64,000 nt of DNA from Hartmannibacter diazotrophicus. Lineage in GTDB: Bacteria; Pseudomonadota; Alphaproteobacteria; Rhizobiales; Pleomorphomonadaceae. A program made the translations under genes and the position numbers. The DNA lies in NCBI RefSeq assembly GCF_900231165.1, contig NZ_LT960614.1:3783501-3847500 (forward strand), given 5' to 3'. Shown in pieces: positions 1-9,727 of this stretch. The notes beneath the pieces were generated by a model. That model saw nothing but the letters and a program-made list of their open reading frames with translations, had not been told where the DNA came from and made no database searches. Positions within the stretch are counted from its first letter, which is position 1. Each line of letters begins with the position of its first letter.

Positions 1-600
1 GCGGCCGAGGCGCTGAAGCTCGTCGGCACCATCGCGGCGCTGGAGCAGACCTCCATGGCCCCCGCCGTCAAGCGCGCGGCGGACGATCTTGCCTCAGGCT
101 TCATCGCCCCCGCCGCAGACGGACGCACGGCGGACCTTGCCGGCCGCCAGACCGAAGTGGTCGGCAGCGTGGAAAAGGCCGTCTCCGTGCAGGCCGGCGC
201 GCTCGCCAAGGCCGCCGACGCCATTGCCTCCGAGCCCGCCGTCGAGCCTGCCCGCTTCCAGCCGCTCTCCACCGCCGAGGCGGTGCTGCGCTATGCCGGC
301 GACTTCCTGCCGAGCTGGGCGGGCGCCATCTCCATCGACCTCCTGCCAGCCGTCCTCGTGCTGATCCTCTGCGTCGTCGAGGCGGCGATCCGGCGCGAGG
401 GCCGGCAGGAGATCGCCGAGACCATGAGCGCCGCCGATCTCATCGCGGCGATGCGCCTGCTCCGCGAGGTCGACGGCGAACGGGCGCTGGCCCAGGCAGA
501 GCGACTGGTCGAGCCGGAGGCGGACACCTTGGATGCCCCCACCGCAGCCGCCGATGCCAGCGTGACGCAATTGCCGCCAAGGGGGCTGAAGCGGGAATGA
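1..600 (+). CDS. Membrane protein of unknown function, 3' part only
   Basis: The reading frame is open from the first base of the window, so the 5' end lies outside. The visible 199 residues are Ala-rich and hydrophilic, with one hydrophobic stretch (about residues 115-135, ending LILCVVEAAI) that could be a membrane segment, followed by a charged tail. I recognise no domain. The stop codon overlaps the ATG of the next gene (ATGA at 597-600), so the two are translationally coupled and probably act together with the ClpP-like envelope peptidase. Function unknown. Confidence 0.75.
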   Translation, partial: AAEALKLVGTIAALEQTSMAPAVKRAADDLASGFIAPAADGRTADLAGRQTEVVGSVEKAVSVQAGALAKAADAIASEPAVEPARFQPLSTAEAVLRYAGDFLPSWAGAISIDLLPAVLVLILCVVEAAIRREGRQEIAETMSAADLIAAMRLLREVDGERALAQAERLVEPEADTLDAPTAAADASVTQLPPRGLKRE

Positions 601-1400
601 GCGCCGACGCACCTCAGGCCAATGGGCGTTTCGCCACCTGGCGCCGGGCGTTCTTCAGGAACCCCGACGAGGCCATCCTGCGCGTCGTCTTCGTCGCCCT
701 TCTGATGGTGGCCTCGGTTGCCATCGGCACCGACTTCGGCGAACGCCTCGCCGCGCAGCAGGCCGAACGGGCCAGGGCGCCGGCGGAACAGCTGGCCACC
801 CCCAACCTGCCGTCCGCACGGCCGGGCGTCATCGATCCGGCCCATTCGAAGCCTGCGGGCGACGGGCCCGATCTGTCGCAGCCGATGACCCTTGAACTGC
901 TGGCGAACGGCCGGCTGGAGGCGACCGGCACCATCGTTGCCGGCACGGCGGAGCGCCTGACGGACGAACTCGACAAGCGCGGCAGCTACGTGACGACGGT
1001 GGTGCTGAATTCGCCGGGCGGTTCGGTGTCCGACGCGATCGCCATGGCGCGCACGATCCGGGCGCATGGCCTGACCACGCAGGTGGAAAAGGACGGCCGC
1101 TGCGCCTCGTCGTGCCCGCTGGTCTTTTCCGGCGGCTCGGAGCGGATCGCCGCCGAAGGCGCCGCCATCGGCGTGCATCAGGTCTTCTCCGTCGCCAGCG
1201 CCGCCGAACTGATCGGCCAGTCCCTGCCCGAGGGTCTTGCGGAGGGCCAGCGCATCACCGCCGAATGCCAGCGCCTGCTGGTCGACATGGGCGTCGACCC
1301 GCGCGTCTGGATCCACGCTCTAGAAACGCCGCCACGGCAGATCTTCTACTTCACCGGCGATGAGCTGAAGGAATTCGCGCTGGCGACAACGGTCGAGTGA
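597..1400 (+). CDS. ClpP/crotonase-fold envelope serine peptidase-like protein
   Basis: 267 aa. One N-terminal membrane segment (about residues 27-45) is followed by a Pro/Ala-rich linker and a ClpP-like domain from about residue 97. In that domain, LNSPGGSVSDA (residues 137-147) matches the ClpP oxyanion-hole region, CASSCPLVFSGG (169-180) places a likely nucleophile Ser at 171 or 172, and HQVF gives a candidate His194. Proteins of this shape occur in Rhizobiales as periplasmic ClpP-like proteins of unknown substrate. Topology suggests a periplasmic peptidase anchored in the inner membrane. It overlaps the preceding membrane-protein gene by 4 bp, which may be its partner. Activity is inferred from motifs only. 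Confidence 0.8.
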   Translation: MSADAPQANGRFATWRRAFFRNPDEAILRVVFVALLMVASVAIGTDFGERLAAQQAERARAPAEQLATPNLPSARPGVIDPAHSKPAGDGPDLSQPMTLELLANGRLEATGTIVAGTAERLTDELDKRGSYVTTVVLNSPGGSVSDAIAMARTIRAHGLTTQVEKDGRCASSCPLVFSGGSERIAAEGAAIGVHQVFSVASAAELIGQSLPEGLAEGQRITAECQRLLVDMGVDPRVWIHALETPPRQIFYFTGDELKEFALATTVE

Positions 1401-1424
1401 TCGCTTCGAGGCCCTCCGGATCTC

Positions 1425-1452
1425 GCCCGCCGAGCCCGACCCGATGGCGGGC
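1425..1452. other. GC-rich hairpin between convergent genes
   Basis: GCCCGCC (1425-1431) pairs with GGCGGGC (1446-1452) across a 14-nt loop. It lies between the stop codons of the two convergent genes. No T-run follows on either strand, so it is at best a weak terminator. Confidence 0.35.
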
Positions 1453-1463
1453 AGTGTGCCGGA

Positions 1464-3089
1464 TCAGAAATTGAGGCTGAAGGACCTCACCGCCCTCGCC
1501 TTTGACCGCATGGCCAGAAAATCCGCCTGCATCGTGGCCGGACAGGCGACGTGGGCGGGAAAGTCGAAGACATAGCGCTGTTGCGGAAGGCTGCCGCCAT
1601 AGGTCCGCTGCCAGACGATCGCCGACTTCGAGAAGCAGAGCAGATAAGGACCGATCCTGGAGGAAAGCGCCTGGATCGGCTCCATGACGCCGATGGTGTC
1701 GCCCTCCTCCAGATAGTGCGCCCGGTCGGTGATGAAGAACCGGATCGGCTGCGTCTCGAGAAAATCAGCGCCCCGGTCCGTCCGCATCGCCAGATAATAG
1801 GCCATCGGACCGACGAGACCCTCGGTCTGGAAAAAGCGGTACCCGTTGCCAAGGAAGAAGCCGAAGGACCCGGACCGGTCGCCCATGGCGAAATAGGTGT
1901 CCGCCGGCAGGCCCTGCCTCTTGAACTCTTCCGCCAGCTGGACATTGACGGAGCCGTAGGTCTCTTCGGCCGACGCACCGCTGCGCGGTCCGATCGCGAT
2001 CTGCGCGGTCTTCACCAGCACGCCCGCCGGCTTCACGCCGACAAGGGCGACGGCGGCAAGCAGCGGCACCAGCAATCGCGGCTGGAACAGGGACCCGCGC
2101 GCCTGACAGGCCGCCTCGACGACATGCATCAGCTCAAGCAGCACGTAATAGGCCAGCAGCATCGAGGGCCAGAAATACCAGCCCCAGAGCGGCCAGCCGG
2201 ACATCACGCCATAGTAGAGGCCGACGATCACGTGCACGAGGACCATTGAAGCGATCTCGCGCCGGTATCGCAGCTTCGGCCAGAGGCCGTTCGCGGCGGC
2301 AACAAGGGCAAGCGCGGCAACGATCAGGACCACGTAGGTCAGCTTCGGCAGGAAGGTCACCACGATCCTGAGATTCTCGCCCGGAACGTTGCCCACGCTC
2401 TTCATCAGCCCGGAAACCGGCACAGGCGTCTGAAAGAAAAAGAGATTCAGGGCGGCATAGGCGGCAACCACCGGCACGAGAATAAGGTAGTGCCGGACCG
2501 CGACGCGCCGGTCCGCGACCGTGTTCACGAAATCGGCCGCGGCAACGAGAGCCAGCGCGTCGAGGCGGGTCAGAAAGAGCAGCGACGCGAACACGCCCTT
2601 CAGCCGCCAGTCCCTGGACGAGAAATAGCCGAGCGCGAACAGCGGCAGCATGCAGGTCTCAAGGCCCCGCAGCGCGACTTCGTCAAAGGCCGAGTTGACC
2701 GTGACGACGACCGCCGGCGCCAGAAAGCCGTAGCGGATCCTGGACATCACGCAGAAGAGGACCACGAACAGCATCGTCAGGCAGAGGACCTGGAGCACCA
2801 GCGATATGTCGGAGATGCCGAACACGGACGCCGAGGCCCAAAGCACCACCTGCCACAGCGGCTGATAGCCATTGGTGACGAAGGGCGGGAGGAACCAGCT
2901 TCGCCCGTCGGCCACCAGGCTGCGCGCGATGCCGAGATAATAGTAGCCGTCGTCGTAGACGAGATTGACCCACCAGTCTGGCGGGTAGGACAGGACGGAA
3001 TAGACCCCCGCGACGAAGACAAGAACGGGGACAAAAATGAGAGATAAATCGATTTGCTTTAACAAATTAAGGCTTGAATTTCTTGACAT
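1464..3089 (-). CDS. Multi-pass GT-C type membrane protein (glycosyltransferase 39-like)
   Basis: 541 aa from the chosen start. Many hydrophobic helices are visible. An N-terminal luminal/periplasmic loop carries YDDGYYYLGIARSL followed by TNGYQPLW, the acidic-loop pattern of GT-C glycosyltransferases that use polyprenyl-phosphate sugars. Start choice: the ATG at 3089 has GGAG 8 nt upstream, while an in-frame ATG 21 bp further out (3110) has no Shine-Dalgarno. It stands alone, convergent with the ClpP-like gene and divergent from the GGDEF-EAL gene. Likely an envelope sugar transferase or an inactive relative; the acceptor is unknown. Confidence 0.65.
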   Translation of the reverse strand: MSRNSSLNLLKQIDLSLIFVPVLVFVAGVYSVLSYPPDWWVNLVYDDGYYYLGIARSLVADGRSWFLPPFVTNGYQPLWQVVLWASASVFGISDISLVLQVLCLTMLFVVLFCVMSRIRYGFLAPAVVVTVNSAFDEVALRGLETCMLPLFALGYFSSRDWRLKGVFASLLFLTRLDALALVAAADFVNTVADRRVAVRHYLILVPVVAAYAALNLFFFQTPVPVSGLMKSVGNVPGENLRIVVTFLPKLTYVVLIVAALALVAAANGLWPKLRYRREIASMVLVHVIVGLYYGVMSGWPLWGWYFWPSMLLAYYVLLELMHVVEAACQARGSLFQPRLLVPLLAAVALVGVKPAGVLVKTAQIAIGPRSGASAEETYGSVNVQLAEEFKRQGLPADTYFAMGDRSGSFGFFLGNGYRFFQTEGLVGPMAYYLAMRTDRGADFLETQPIRFFITDRAHYLEEGDTIGVMEPIQALSSRIGPYLLCFSKSAIVWQRTYGGSLPQQRYVFDFPAHVACPATMQADFLAMRSKARAVRSFSLNF

Positions 3090-3596
3090 GAGCAAATCTC
3101 CGAGAGCCATGTCCGAGAAAAATCAAAAAATCCGAAGTAAATCTTTCAAATTTTTGCACCAATGTCCAGTGGCGGGCGCCACAACCCACAGATGATCGGC
3201 GCGGCCGGACGGCGCCGATGAGGCTGACGGCCCGGCATTTGGCCGAGGCATCGCTTGCGCGATCCGCCGCGTCGTCACCCCCGCCTCCCCCTTGCGATGA
3301 CAATGGCAATCACCATGGAACCGGGACGCCGGTCTCTTCGATCCGCCCTGCAACGGGAATCCGGCCTTCGCGGCTGACCGTCATGGAATGACGAGGTCCG
3401 TATTAACGTGTAGGCACGACGATGAGTTGCAAAAAGACTGTGTATTCAATGGCATGACTGCAGGATGAAGCCAAGATTTTGAAGCTGTTTACTGATTTTC
3501 TTATGCAAAAATAAATGGCCGCCTCCGATAACGAAGACTGCGGGAAGATCCATCAAAGTCTGGACCCGCGCCCGTCTCGTCTTGGAACAGCGTGCA
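3090..3596. other. Intergenic region between divergent genes
   Basis: 507 bp without a credible gene. It must hold the promoters of the GT-C protein (minus) and the GGDEF-EAL protein (plus). An 8-bp inverted repeat ATCGGCGC/GCGCCGAT sits at 3195-3202 and 3212-3219. The ends are AT-richer than the middle. No family of ncRNA or repeat was recognised. Confidence 0.5.
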
Positions 3597-5729
3597 ATGA
3601 AAGTAACCCCCTGGAGCAAAACTGCCGGATCGGTGACCCCCGTGATCAGAAAGGTCCTGCTGACCGCCTTCGGCGTCATCCTGCTGACCCTGATCACCGG
3701 TCACGTCGTTTTCTCCATGCGGGACGCGGCCAACAGGATCGATGACAACCGCGCCATCGCCGCCGCCGGAGCCGCTCTGAACGCCTTCCTGGACCGGCTG
3801 TCCGGAACGGTGACCGACAATGCCGTCTGGGATGACGCCTACACAGCGGAGCACGGAGACGATGCCGCCAGTTGGGCCTATGACAACTGGGGTGCCACCA
3901 GCGAGGACTATGCGCTCTATGACGGCGTGATCGTGGTGGCGATGGGTGGCGATGCGATCTCGGCCTATCTGAAGGGCAAGGAATTCTCGCCCACAGACTA
4001 TTTTGGACCGGCCTTCCTCACCCAGGTGCAGCAGTCGCTGGATCATCCCGACGAGACGGTGTCTCGCTACTACAGGACGGACGGCGGCCCGACTCTTGCG
4101 GTCGCCCAGGTCATCCAGCCCTACAAGGACGGCAACGACTTCAAGGCCGACAAGACCCTCGTTCTCTTCAAGTTTCTTGACAACGATGCCATTGCCCGGA
4201 TGGCCCAGGACTACGAGCTGGAAGACCTTGGAGTCTCGTCTGAGAAGGTATCGGGCAAGCTCAATCTTCCGCTGTCCGCCTCGCAGGACAAGGATGGATT
4301 CTATCTCGTCTGGTCGAGCCTGGAGCCCGGCACGAAGGTCTTCAAACTGGTCGCGCCCGCTCTCATGTTTGCGGTCCTCCTGCTGGTGCTGTTCCTGTTC
4401 GCCATCGGCGCCACGGGCGCTGCCGAAGCAAAGGGGCTTCGCAAGGCGGCCGAAGCGGCCCGCCACGACGCGACGCACGACAGTCTGAGCGGCCTTTTGA
4501 ACCGCAGCGGCCTCATCAATCAGCTGGAGCAGCCGGCGGGCAATGAGGACGGCAAGGCCGTTCGCGTGCTTCATCTGCTCGATCTCGACGGCTTCAAGTC
4601 CGTCAACGACACCTGGGGCCATGCCGTCGGGGACGAACTCATCGGCAAGGTTGCGGAAAAGATCCGGTCTGCCCATCCGGAAATCGCTCATGCCGCCCGG
4701 CTTGGCGGCGACGAATTCGCGCTCATCCAGGAAGGCGGCACGGCACCGGAAAAGATCGGCCTCATCGTGCTCGACATCCTGTCCCGGCCGTTCAGCGTCG
4801 AGGGAAAGACCGTCGAGATCGGCGCAAGCGTCGGATTTGCCATCGAGGAAGAGGGCATGAAGCCGCTCGAATTGCTGCGGCGGGCGGACATGGCGCTCTA
4901 CCGCGCCAAGGATCTCGGCCGCGGCCGCGCGCTCGGATATACGCACGAATACGACGCGGATCGCGAACAGGCCACGCGGCTTGAACAGCAGCTGCGCCTC
5001 GCCCTGGCGAGAGGCGAGATCCGGGCTGCCTTCCAGCCGCTCGTGTCAGCCTCCAGCGGCAGGATCCAGGGCGTGGAAGCCCTCGCCCGCTGGTCCGGAC
5101 CCGACGGCAACGTCTCGCCCGAGATCTTCATTCCGGCCGCCGAGCGGGCCGGGCTCATCGCACCGCTTGGCGAATACATGCTGCGCAAGTCGATCCAGGT
5201 CGTGCGCGACTGGAACAGTCTCGACCTGTCGGTCAATGTGTCGCCGCTTCAGTTGTGCGACCCGGGCTTTGCCTCGGTCGTGCGCACGATCCTGGAGGAA
5301 GAGGCGTTCGAGCCGACGCGGCTCACGCTGGAAGTGACCGAAGGCGTTCTCATTTCCAACCCGGAACAGGCCCGCCGGTCGATCACGGCCCTGAAGAAGA
5401 TCGGCGTTCGCTTCGCGCTCGACGATTTCGGCTGCGGCTACGCCAGCATCGGGACGCTGAGGGAGTTCGGCTTCGATCGCATGAAGATCGACCGTTCGCT
5501 GGTCTGGGGCATCGAGGACAAGCAAGGCGGCGATGAACTGCTACGGGCAACCATTTCGCTCGCGGCGGCGCTGCGGATTCCCGTGACCGCCGAAGGCACG
5601 GAGACCTCGAGCCAGCTGGCCTTCCTGCAGCAAGCCGGCTGCGACCAGATTCAGGGCTATGTGGTCGGCAGGCCGATGTCGGCGAAGGAACTGACGGCGC
5701 GTCTGTTGTCGATGGAAGAAGCGGCCTGA
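3597..5729 (+). CDS. Membrane CHASE4-GGDEF-EAL cyclic-di-GMP protein
   Basis: 710 aa. TM1 about residues 18-40, then a periplasmic CHASE4-like sensor (WDDAYTAEH near 78-86, YDNWG near 95-99), TM2 about 250-275, GGDEF domain (~290-450) with an intact GGDEF at 370-374, and EAL domain (~475-705). The EAL part keeps VEALARW (near 493), NVSPLQL, LEVTEG, DDFGCGYASI, MKIDRS and AEGTET, so both diguanylate cyclase and phosphodiesterase sites look competent. The ATG at 3597 was preferred to an upstream in-frame TTG at 3582, although its Shine-Dalgarno is weak. It precedes a chemoreceptor gene on the same strand, suggesting a joint role in motility or attachment. Which activity dominates cannot be read from sequence. 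Confidence 0.9.
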   Translation: MKVTPWSKTAGSVTPVIRKVLLTAFGVILLTLITGHVVFSMRDAANRIDDNRAIAAAGAALNAFLDRLSGTVTDNAVWDDAYTAEHGDDAASWAYDNWGATSEDYALYDGVIVVAMGGDAISAYLKGKEFSPTDYFGPAFLTQVQQSLDHPDETVSRYYRTDGGPTLAVAQVIQPYKDGNDFKADKTLVLFKFLDNDAIARMAQDYELEDLGVSSEKVSGKLNLPLSASQDKDGFYLVWSSLEPGTKVFKLVAPALMFAVLLLVLFLFAIGATGAAEAKGLRKAAEAARHDATHDSLSGLLNRSGLINQLEQPAGNEDGKAVRVLHLLDLDGFKSVNDTWGHAVGDELIGKVAEKIRSAHPEIAHAARLGGDEFALIQEGGTAPEKIGLIVLDILSRPFSVEGKTVEIGASVGFAIEEEGMKPLELLRRADMALYRAKDLGRGRALGYTHEYDADREQATRLEQQLRLALARGEIRAAFQPLVSASSGRIQGVEALARWSGPDGNVSPEIFIPAAERAGLIAPLGEYMLRKSIQVVRDWNSLDLSVNVSPLQLCDPGFASVVRTILEEEAFEPTRLTLEVTEGVLISNPEQARRSITALKKIGVRFALDDFGCGYASIGTLREFGFDRMKIDRSLVWGIEDKQGGDELLRATISLAAALRIPVTAEGTETSSQLAFLQQAGCDQIQGYVVGRPMSAKELTARLLSMEEAA

Positions 5730-5923
5730 AAGACCAACAGCGACAGTCAATTCAAATCCGTCTCCGGGCATGAAGACCTCGGAGGCGCGCTTTGGCTCGT
5801 CTCAAGGTCGAGTCACCCGAGAGCACGCAAACATTGCTTCCACAAACAATTGTGCAAGCGCCAAGAAATACGTATTTTCATCGAATACAATTCAATGAAA
5901 ACTCAGTCATATGACCATATTTA

Positions 5924-5938
5924 TTAATGTAAAATTAT
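5924..5938. promoter_or_regulatory. Possible CtrA-like box upstream of chemoreceptor
   Basis: TTAA-N7-TTAT, one mismatch from the TTAA-N7-TTAA CtrA consensus, about 60 bp upstream of the chemoreceptor GTG. The local sequence is AT-rich, so chance is a serious alternative. Confidence 0.25.
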
Positions 5939-5999
5939 GATTCTCGGCAGAAACATTAGAAGACAAAGAAGAACAACCTGTATTCTGGAGCGCGCGGAC

Positions 6000-7661
6000 G
6001 TGAGCCTCTTCAACAATATCCGGATATCGACGAAAATTTTCTCCGGATTCGGGATAATTCTTTCCCTCGTATTCCTGATTGGATCGGTCTCATATCTCAA
6101 AATCTCGGATGCGTCCGAAGACTTCAGGCAATACAGACAACTTGCCGTGCAGAGTAACAATGCCGGTCGCGTCCAGGCAAACCTTCTGGAAGCCCGCCTG
6201 GCCGTGAAGAATTTTATCCTCACTCAAGATCAGAGACACATCGGAGCGGCCTTCGAGCGAATTGACAACGCGATCAGCATCAACGCCGATCTGACCAAGC
6301 TGATCACACATACGGAATCGAAGGATCGGGCGGCCGGCATCTCCGAGGACCTGAAGAACTACAGGGCCGGGATCGAACAGCTGTCGCAGGCAACCGAGGG
6401 ACACGAAGCCCTGATCGCCGACACGCTCGATCGCATCGGCCCGGATGCTTCCAGGCTGAACGAGGAGCTGAAGCTGGACTTCAAGCAGGAGCAGGACGCG
6501 GTCGGCCCGAAGCTGATGGCCGACCTCGAGCTGGCTGTCGAGGTGGCCGTGATCGTGTCGGTCGTCAGCCTCGTCATCGGAGCTTTCGCGGCCTGGACCA
6601 TCGGTGCCGGGACCTCGCGGCCCATCGTCGCCATAACCGGCGCCATGACCCGCTTGGCCAGCGGAGAGCTCGACCTTACCGTTCCCGGCAAGGGCCGCAA
6701 GGACGAGATCGGCAAAATGTCCGAAGCGGTCGAGATCTTTCGCCAGAATGCCCTCGCGGTGAAAGAGCTGGAGCAGCAGCAGGCGGCGACCAGCGAACGG
6801 ATCGAACGGGAAAAAAAGGCGACGATGGAGAGAATCGCCGACGACTTCGAACGCGACGTCATCGGCGTGGTGCAGGCCGTCACCGACACAGCGGGCCGGC
6901 TGCAGTCGGATGCCTCCATCGTCAGTTCGGCCACGGAAGAGACGACCCGCCAGTCTGGCGCTGTCGCGGCGGCCTCCGAACAGGCTTCGGCCAATGTGCG
7001 CACGGTTGCGGCCGCGGCCGAGGAACTCTCCGCGTCCATCGTCGAGATCGGCCAGCGCGTGGTCCACGCCGCGCAAATCTCCGATGCCGCGGCAGATCAG
7101 GCCGACAAGACAAGCATGGCGGCGCAGGAACTTGTCTCGACATCCCAACGCATCGGCGAGGTTGTCCAACTGATCGCGGATATCGCGGCGCAGACGAACC
7201 TGCTGGCGCTCAACGCGACCATCGAGGCGGCACGGGCCGGCGAACTCGGCAAGGGTTTTGCCGTCGTCGCCTCCGAGGTCAAGAATCTCGCTTCGCAGAC
7301 CGCCCGGGCCACCGAGGAAATCTCCAGCCAGGTCGCCGCTGTGCAGAACGGCACGACCGAAGTTGCAGACGCCATCAACTCGATCAGCGAGACGGTTCGC
7401 AACATCAACGAGGTCTCCACGTCGATCGCCTTGGCAGTGGAGCAGCAGCGCGCCGCGACGGACGAGATCGCACGCAATGTCGACGAAGCCGCGCGCGGCA
7501 CTCAGGAAGTCTCGTCGAACATCTCCGGCGTCAACCAGGCCGCCAACGATACCAGCAAGGTCGCGACCAGCATCCTCGGCGCTGCGAATGGCCTGACGCA
7601 CCAGTCGGCGGAACTGAACAGCAAGGTCTCCGGTTTCATCTCGATGATCCGGTCCAGCTGA
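6000..7661 (+). CDS. Methyl-accepting chemotaxis protein (short four-helix sensor type)
   Basis: 553 aa from a GTG start at 6000 that has GGAG 9 nt upstream; an upstream in-frame ATG at 5937 lacks this. TM1 about residues 13-32; a helical periplasmic domain follows (4HB/HBM-like, [11 protein letters not shown] pattern); TM2 about 180-205; then HAMP and the MA signalling domain with the hairpin tip [20 protein letters not shown]. The C terminus ends [10 protein letters not shown] with no CheR-tethering pentapeptide. Ligand unknown. It should work with the che operon at 42.5-48.3 kb or another outside the window. Confidence 0.9.
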   Translation: MSLFNNIRISTKIFSGFGIILSLVFLIGSVSYLKISDASEDFRQYRQLAVQSNNAGRVQANLLEARLAVKNFILTQDQRHIGAAFERIDNAISINADLTKLITHTESKDRAAGISEDLKNYRAGIEQLSQATEGHEALIADTLDRIGPDASRLNEELKLDFKQEQDAVGPKLMADLELAVEVAVIVSVVSLVIGAFAAWTIGAGTSRPIVAITGAMTRLASGELDLTVPGKGRKDEIGKMSEAVEIFRQNALAVKELEQQQAATSERIEREKKATMERIADDFERDVIGVVQAVTDTAGRLQSDASIVSSATEETTRQSGAVAAASEQASANVRTVAAAAEELSASIVEIGQRVVHAAQISDAAADQADKTSMAAQELVSTSQRIGEVVQLIADIAAQTNLLALNATIEAARAGELGKGFAVVASEVKNLASQTARATEEISSQVAAVQNGTTEVADAINSISETVRNINEVSTSIALAVEQQRAATDEIARNVDEAARGTQEVSSNISGVNQAANDTSKVATSILGAANGLTHQSAELNSKVSGFISMIRSS

Positions 7662-7707
7662 ATCGGGACCGGCGGTTGACCTTCCGCATGATTTGAGCAG
7701 ACAGGCA

Positions 7708-7735
7708 GGCCGGGCGCGTCAGCACCCGGTCTTTT
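7708..7735 (+). terminator. Rho-independent terminator after chemoreceptor
   Basis: GGCCGGG (7708-7714) pairs with CCCGGTC (7725-7731, one G-U pair), followed by TTTTCTC. It sits about 50 bp after the chemoreceptor stop. Its sequence is nearly the same as the hairpin at 8442-8465. Confidence 0.7.
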
Positions 7736-7900
7736 CTCATCCCGGCTTGACGGTCGATCGCCCCGGGGGCGAATGTCTGCGGACCGATCGCGGTGACCGG
7801 CGTAGCGGCCACGGGCATCCCGTCAGAAACGATCCTCGCCTGACACTCCTGGCGTTCATCGGACCTCTGGAAACGTGGTCCCAATAGTGGAATGTGAACA

Positions 7901-8386
7901 TTGACGACACTCTATGTCGATGCCGACGCCTGCCCCGTGAAGGACGAGGCGGAGCGCGTGGCGACAAGGCTGGGCATCCCGATGGTGCTGGTCTGCAACG
8001 GCGGACTGCGCCCGTCGCAAAATCCGCTCGTCTCGCTCAGGATCGTCGCCGAGGGCCCGGACGTCGCCGACAAGTGGATCGCCGAGCATTGCGGTCCCGG
8101 CGACGTGGTGGTGACGGCGGATATTCCGCTCGCCGACCGCTGCCTGAAGGCCGGATCGCACGTCGTGCAGCACAACGGCGAGATTCTGAACGTCGCCAAC
8201 ATCGGGAACCGATTGGCAACGCGCGACCTGATGCAGGACATCCGCGCGGCGAACCCGTTCCAGCAGGGCGGCGGACCGTCCTTTTCGAAGGCCGACCGGT
8301 CCCGTTTCCTGCAATCGCTCGACAGGCTGATGAGGCTCGCGTTGCGTGAACGTCCCGCGCAGCAGGGAGGCCGTCAGGAGCCCTGA
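7901..8386 (+). CDS. UPF0178 / YaiI family protein (DUF188)
   Basis: 161 aa, the usual family length. The N terminus [13 protein letters not shown] and later [11 protein letters not shown] are the conserved acidic signatures of the YaiI/YqxD (UPF0178) family, which has a PIN-like nuclease fold but no established function. The start is TTG at 7901: a stop codon lies in frame at 7895-7897, so no earlier start is possible, and GGA lies 9 nt upstream. Single gene, convergent with ilvE. The biochemical role is unknown. Confidence 0.88.
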   Translation: MTTLYVDADACPVKDEAERVATRLGIPMVLVCNGGLRPSQNPLVSLRIVAEGPDVADKWIAEHCGPGDVVVTADIPLADRCLKAGSHVVQHNGEILNVANIGNRLATRDLMQDIRAANPFQQGGGPSFSKADRSRFLQSLDRLMRLALRERPAQQGGRQEP

Positions 8387-8436
8387 TTGCCGCCGAAAGC
8401 TGGGGAATGGACGGCAAAAGCAGGGACACTCCAAAC

Positions 8437-8470
8437 AAAAAGGCCGGGCGCATTGGCACCCGGCCTTTTT
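8437..8470. terminator. Bidirectional rho-independent terminator
   Basis: AAAAA, then GGCCGGG (8442-8448), loop, CCCGGCC (8459-8465), then TTTTT. The symmetric A/T runs let it serve both the UPF0178 gene and the convergent ilvE. Confidence 0.85.
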
Positions 8471-8508
8471 CTCATCTCGCTCCGGCGGTCAGTCCCACCG
8501 GAGGCCAC

Positions 8509-9405
8509 TCACTCCGCGGCGGCGGCGGACGCCTTCGGCGTCACCTCGGCGGTGTAGTCGTCCATCAGCGTCTTGGTGATCTCGCCAGGCACGAAGGTGT
8601 AGGGGCCGATCTCGGAGACCGGGGTCACTTCCGCCGCCGTGCCCGTCAGGAAGCACTCGGTGAACGTCGAAAGCTCTTCCGGCATGATGTGCCGTTCCAG
8701 AACCTCGAAGCCGCGCCGCTTGGCAAGCTCGATCACCGTCTGGCGAGTAATGCCGTTGAGGAAGCAGTCGGCGATCGGCGTGTGGATGACGCCGTCCTTG
8801 ACGAAGAAGATGTTCGCGCCGGTCGCCTCGGCCACATAGCCGCGATAGTCGAGCATCATCGCGTCCGCATAGCCCTTGGCCTCGGCGGCGTGCTTGGAGA
8901 TCGTGCAGATCATGTAGAGGCCGGCGGCCTTGGATTTCGACGGCGCGGTCTTCTCGTCGGGACGGCGGTATTCGGCCATGTCGAGCCGGATGCCCTTGAG
9001 GCGCTCTTCCGGCTTGAAGTAGGACGGCCACTCCCAGGCGGCGATGGCGAGGTGGATGGTGTTGTTCTGGGCCGAAACGCCCATCATCTCCGAGCCGCGC
9101 CAGGCGACGGGGCGCAGATAGGCGTCCGTCAGCTTCATGCGCTGCAGGATCTCCTTGCATGCCGCGTTGATCTCGTCGGCCGTATAGGGGATCTTGAAGC
9201 CGAGGATGCGCGCCGACTCGATCAGCCGGTCGGTGTGCTCCTTGAGCTTGAAAATCTCGCCGCCATAGGCGCGCACGCCCTCGAACACGGAGCTGCCGTA
9301 ATGCAGGCCATGGGTCAGCACGTGCACCTTGGCGTCCTTCCAGTCGACGAATTCACCGTCATACCAGATCACGCCTTCACGGCTGTCGAAGGGAACGCTT
9401 GCCAT
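8509..9405 (-). CDS. ilvE: Branched-chain amino acid aminotransferase
   Basis: 298 aa, fold-type IV PLP enzyme for the last step of Val, Leu and Ile synthesis, using glutamate. Conserved elements: THGLHYGSSVFEGVRAY (31-47), the PLP lysine K159 in KSKAAGLY, and E193 in VAEATGANIF, matching the E. coli IlvE numbering. The C terminus carries FLTGTAAEVTPV. Monocistronic; divergent from a MarR gene. Cytoplasmic. Confidence 0.95.
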   Translation of the reverse strand: MASVPFDSREGVIWYDGEFVDWKDAKVHVLTHGLHYGSSVFEGVRAYGGEIFKLKEHTDRLIESARILGFKIPYTADEINAACKEILQRMKLTDAYLRPVAWRGSEMMGVSAQNNTIHLAIAAWEWPSYFKPEERLKGIRLDMAEYRRPDEKTAPSKSKAAGLYMICTISKHAAEAKGYADAMMLDYRGYVAEATGANIFFVKDGVIHTPIADCFLNGITRQTVIELAKRRGFEVLERHIMPEELSTFTECFLTGTAAEVTPVSEIGPYTFVPGEITKTLMDDYTAEVTPKASAAAAE

Positions 9406-9727
9406 CTTGAGGACTCCCTGTGGGTTCCATTTTTAGGGATCATAACAAATTTTGGCGCCGGGGGCAGAGAGCGCAGAGCCACGTTGCGCGGGCGGTCCGG
9501 GACGTCGGATGCTTTGCGTCGGGCCCAAGGAGCCGATATTGTCGCCATCGAGGCCAAGGTCTTGCAGGATCTGGCTCGCAACGGCCATCTCGGGGCGGTG
9601 CAACGAAGGCAGGACGCAACGGGAAGGGGCCGTCTGGCTCGCGACAGGATCGAAACGGTGCGGCAAAACACGATCGGACCATCGTCAAAGCCCGGCTTCA
9701 ATAGCAATGGGACGCAAATAAGTCAAT
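9406..9727. other. Intergenic region ilvE / marR
   Basis: 322 bp between divergent genes, expected to hold both promoters. An imperfect dyad (GTCA, 7 nt, TGAC) straddles the marR start codon near 9722-9736 and could be an autoregulatory site, but it is weak. Nothing else recognised. Confidence 0.35.

Noticed and set aside
3240-3400. Possible REP copy (GTCACCCCCGC...GCGATGACAATGG)
   Set aside because: It resembles the unit at 12566 only loosely and lacks the GCGAAAGC core.
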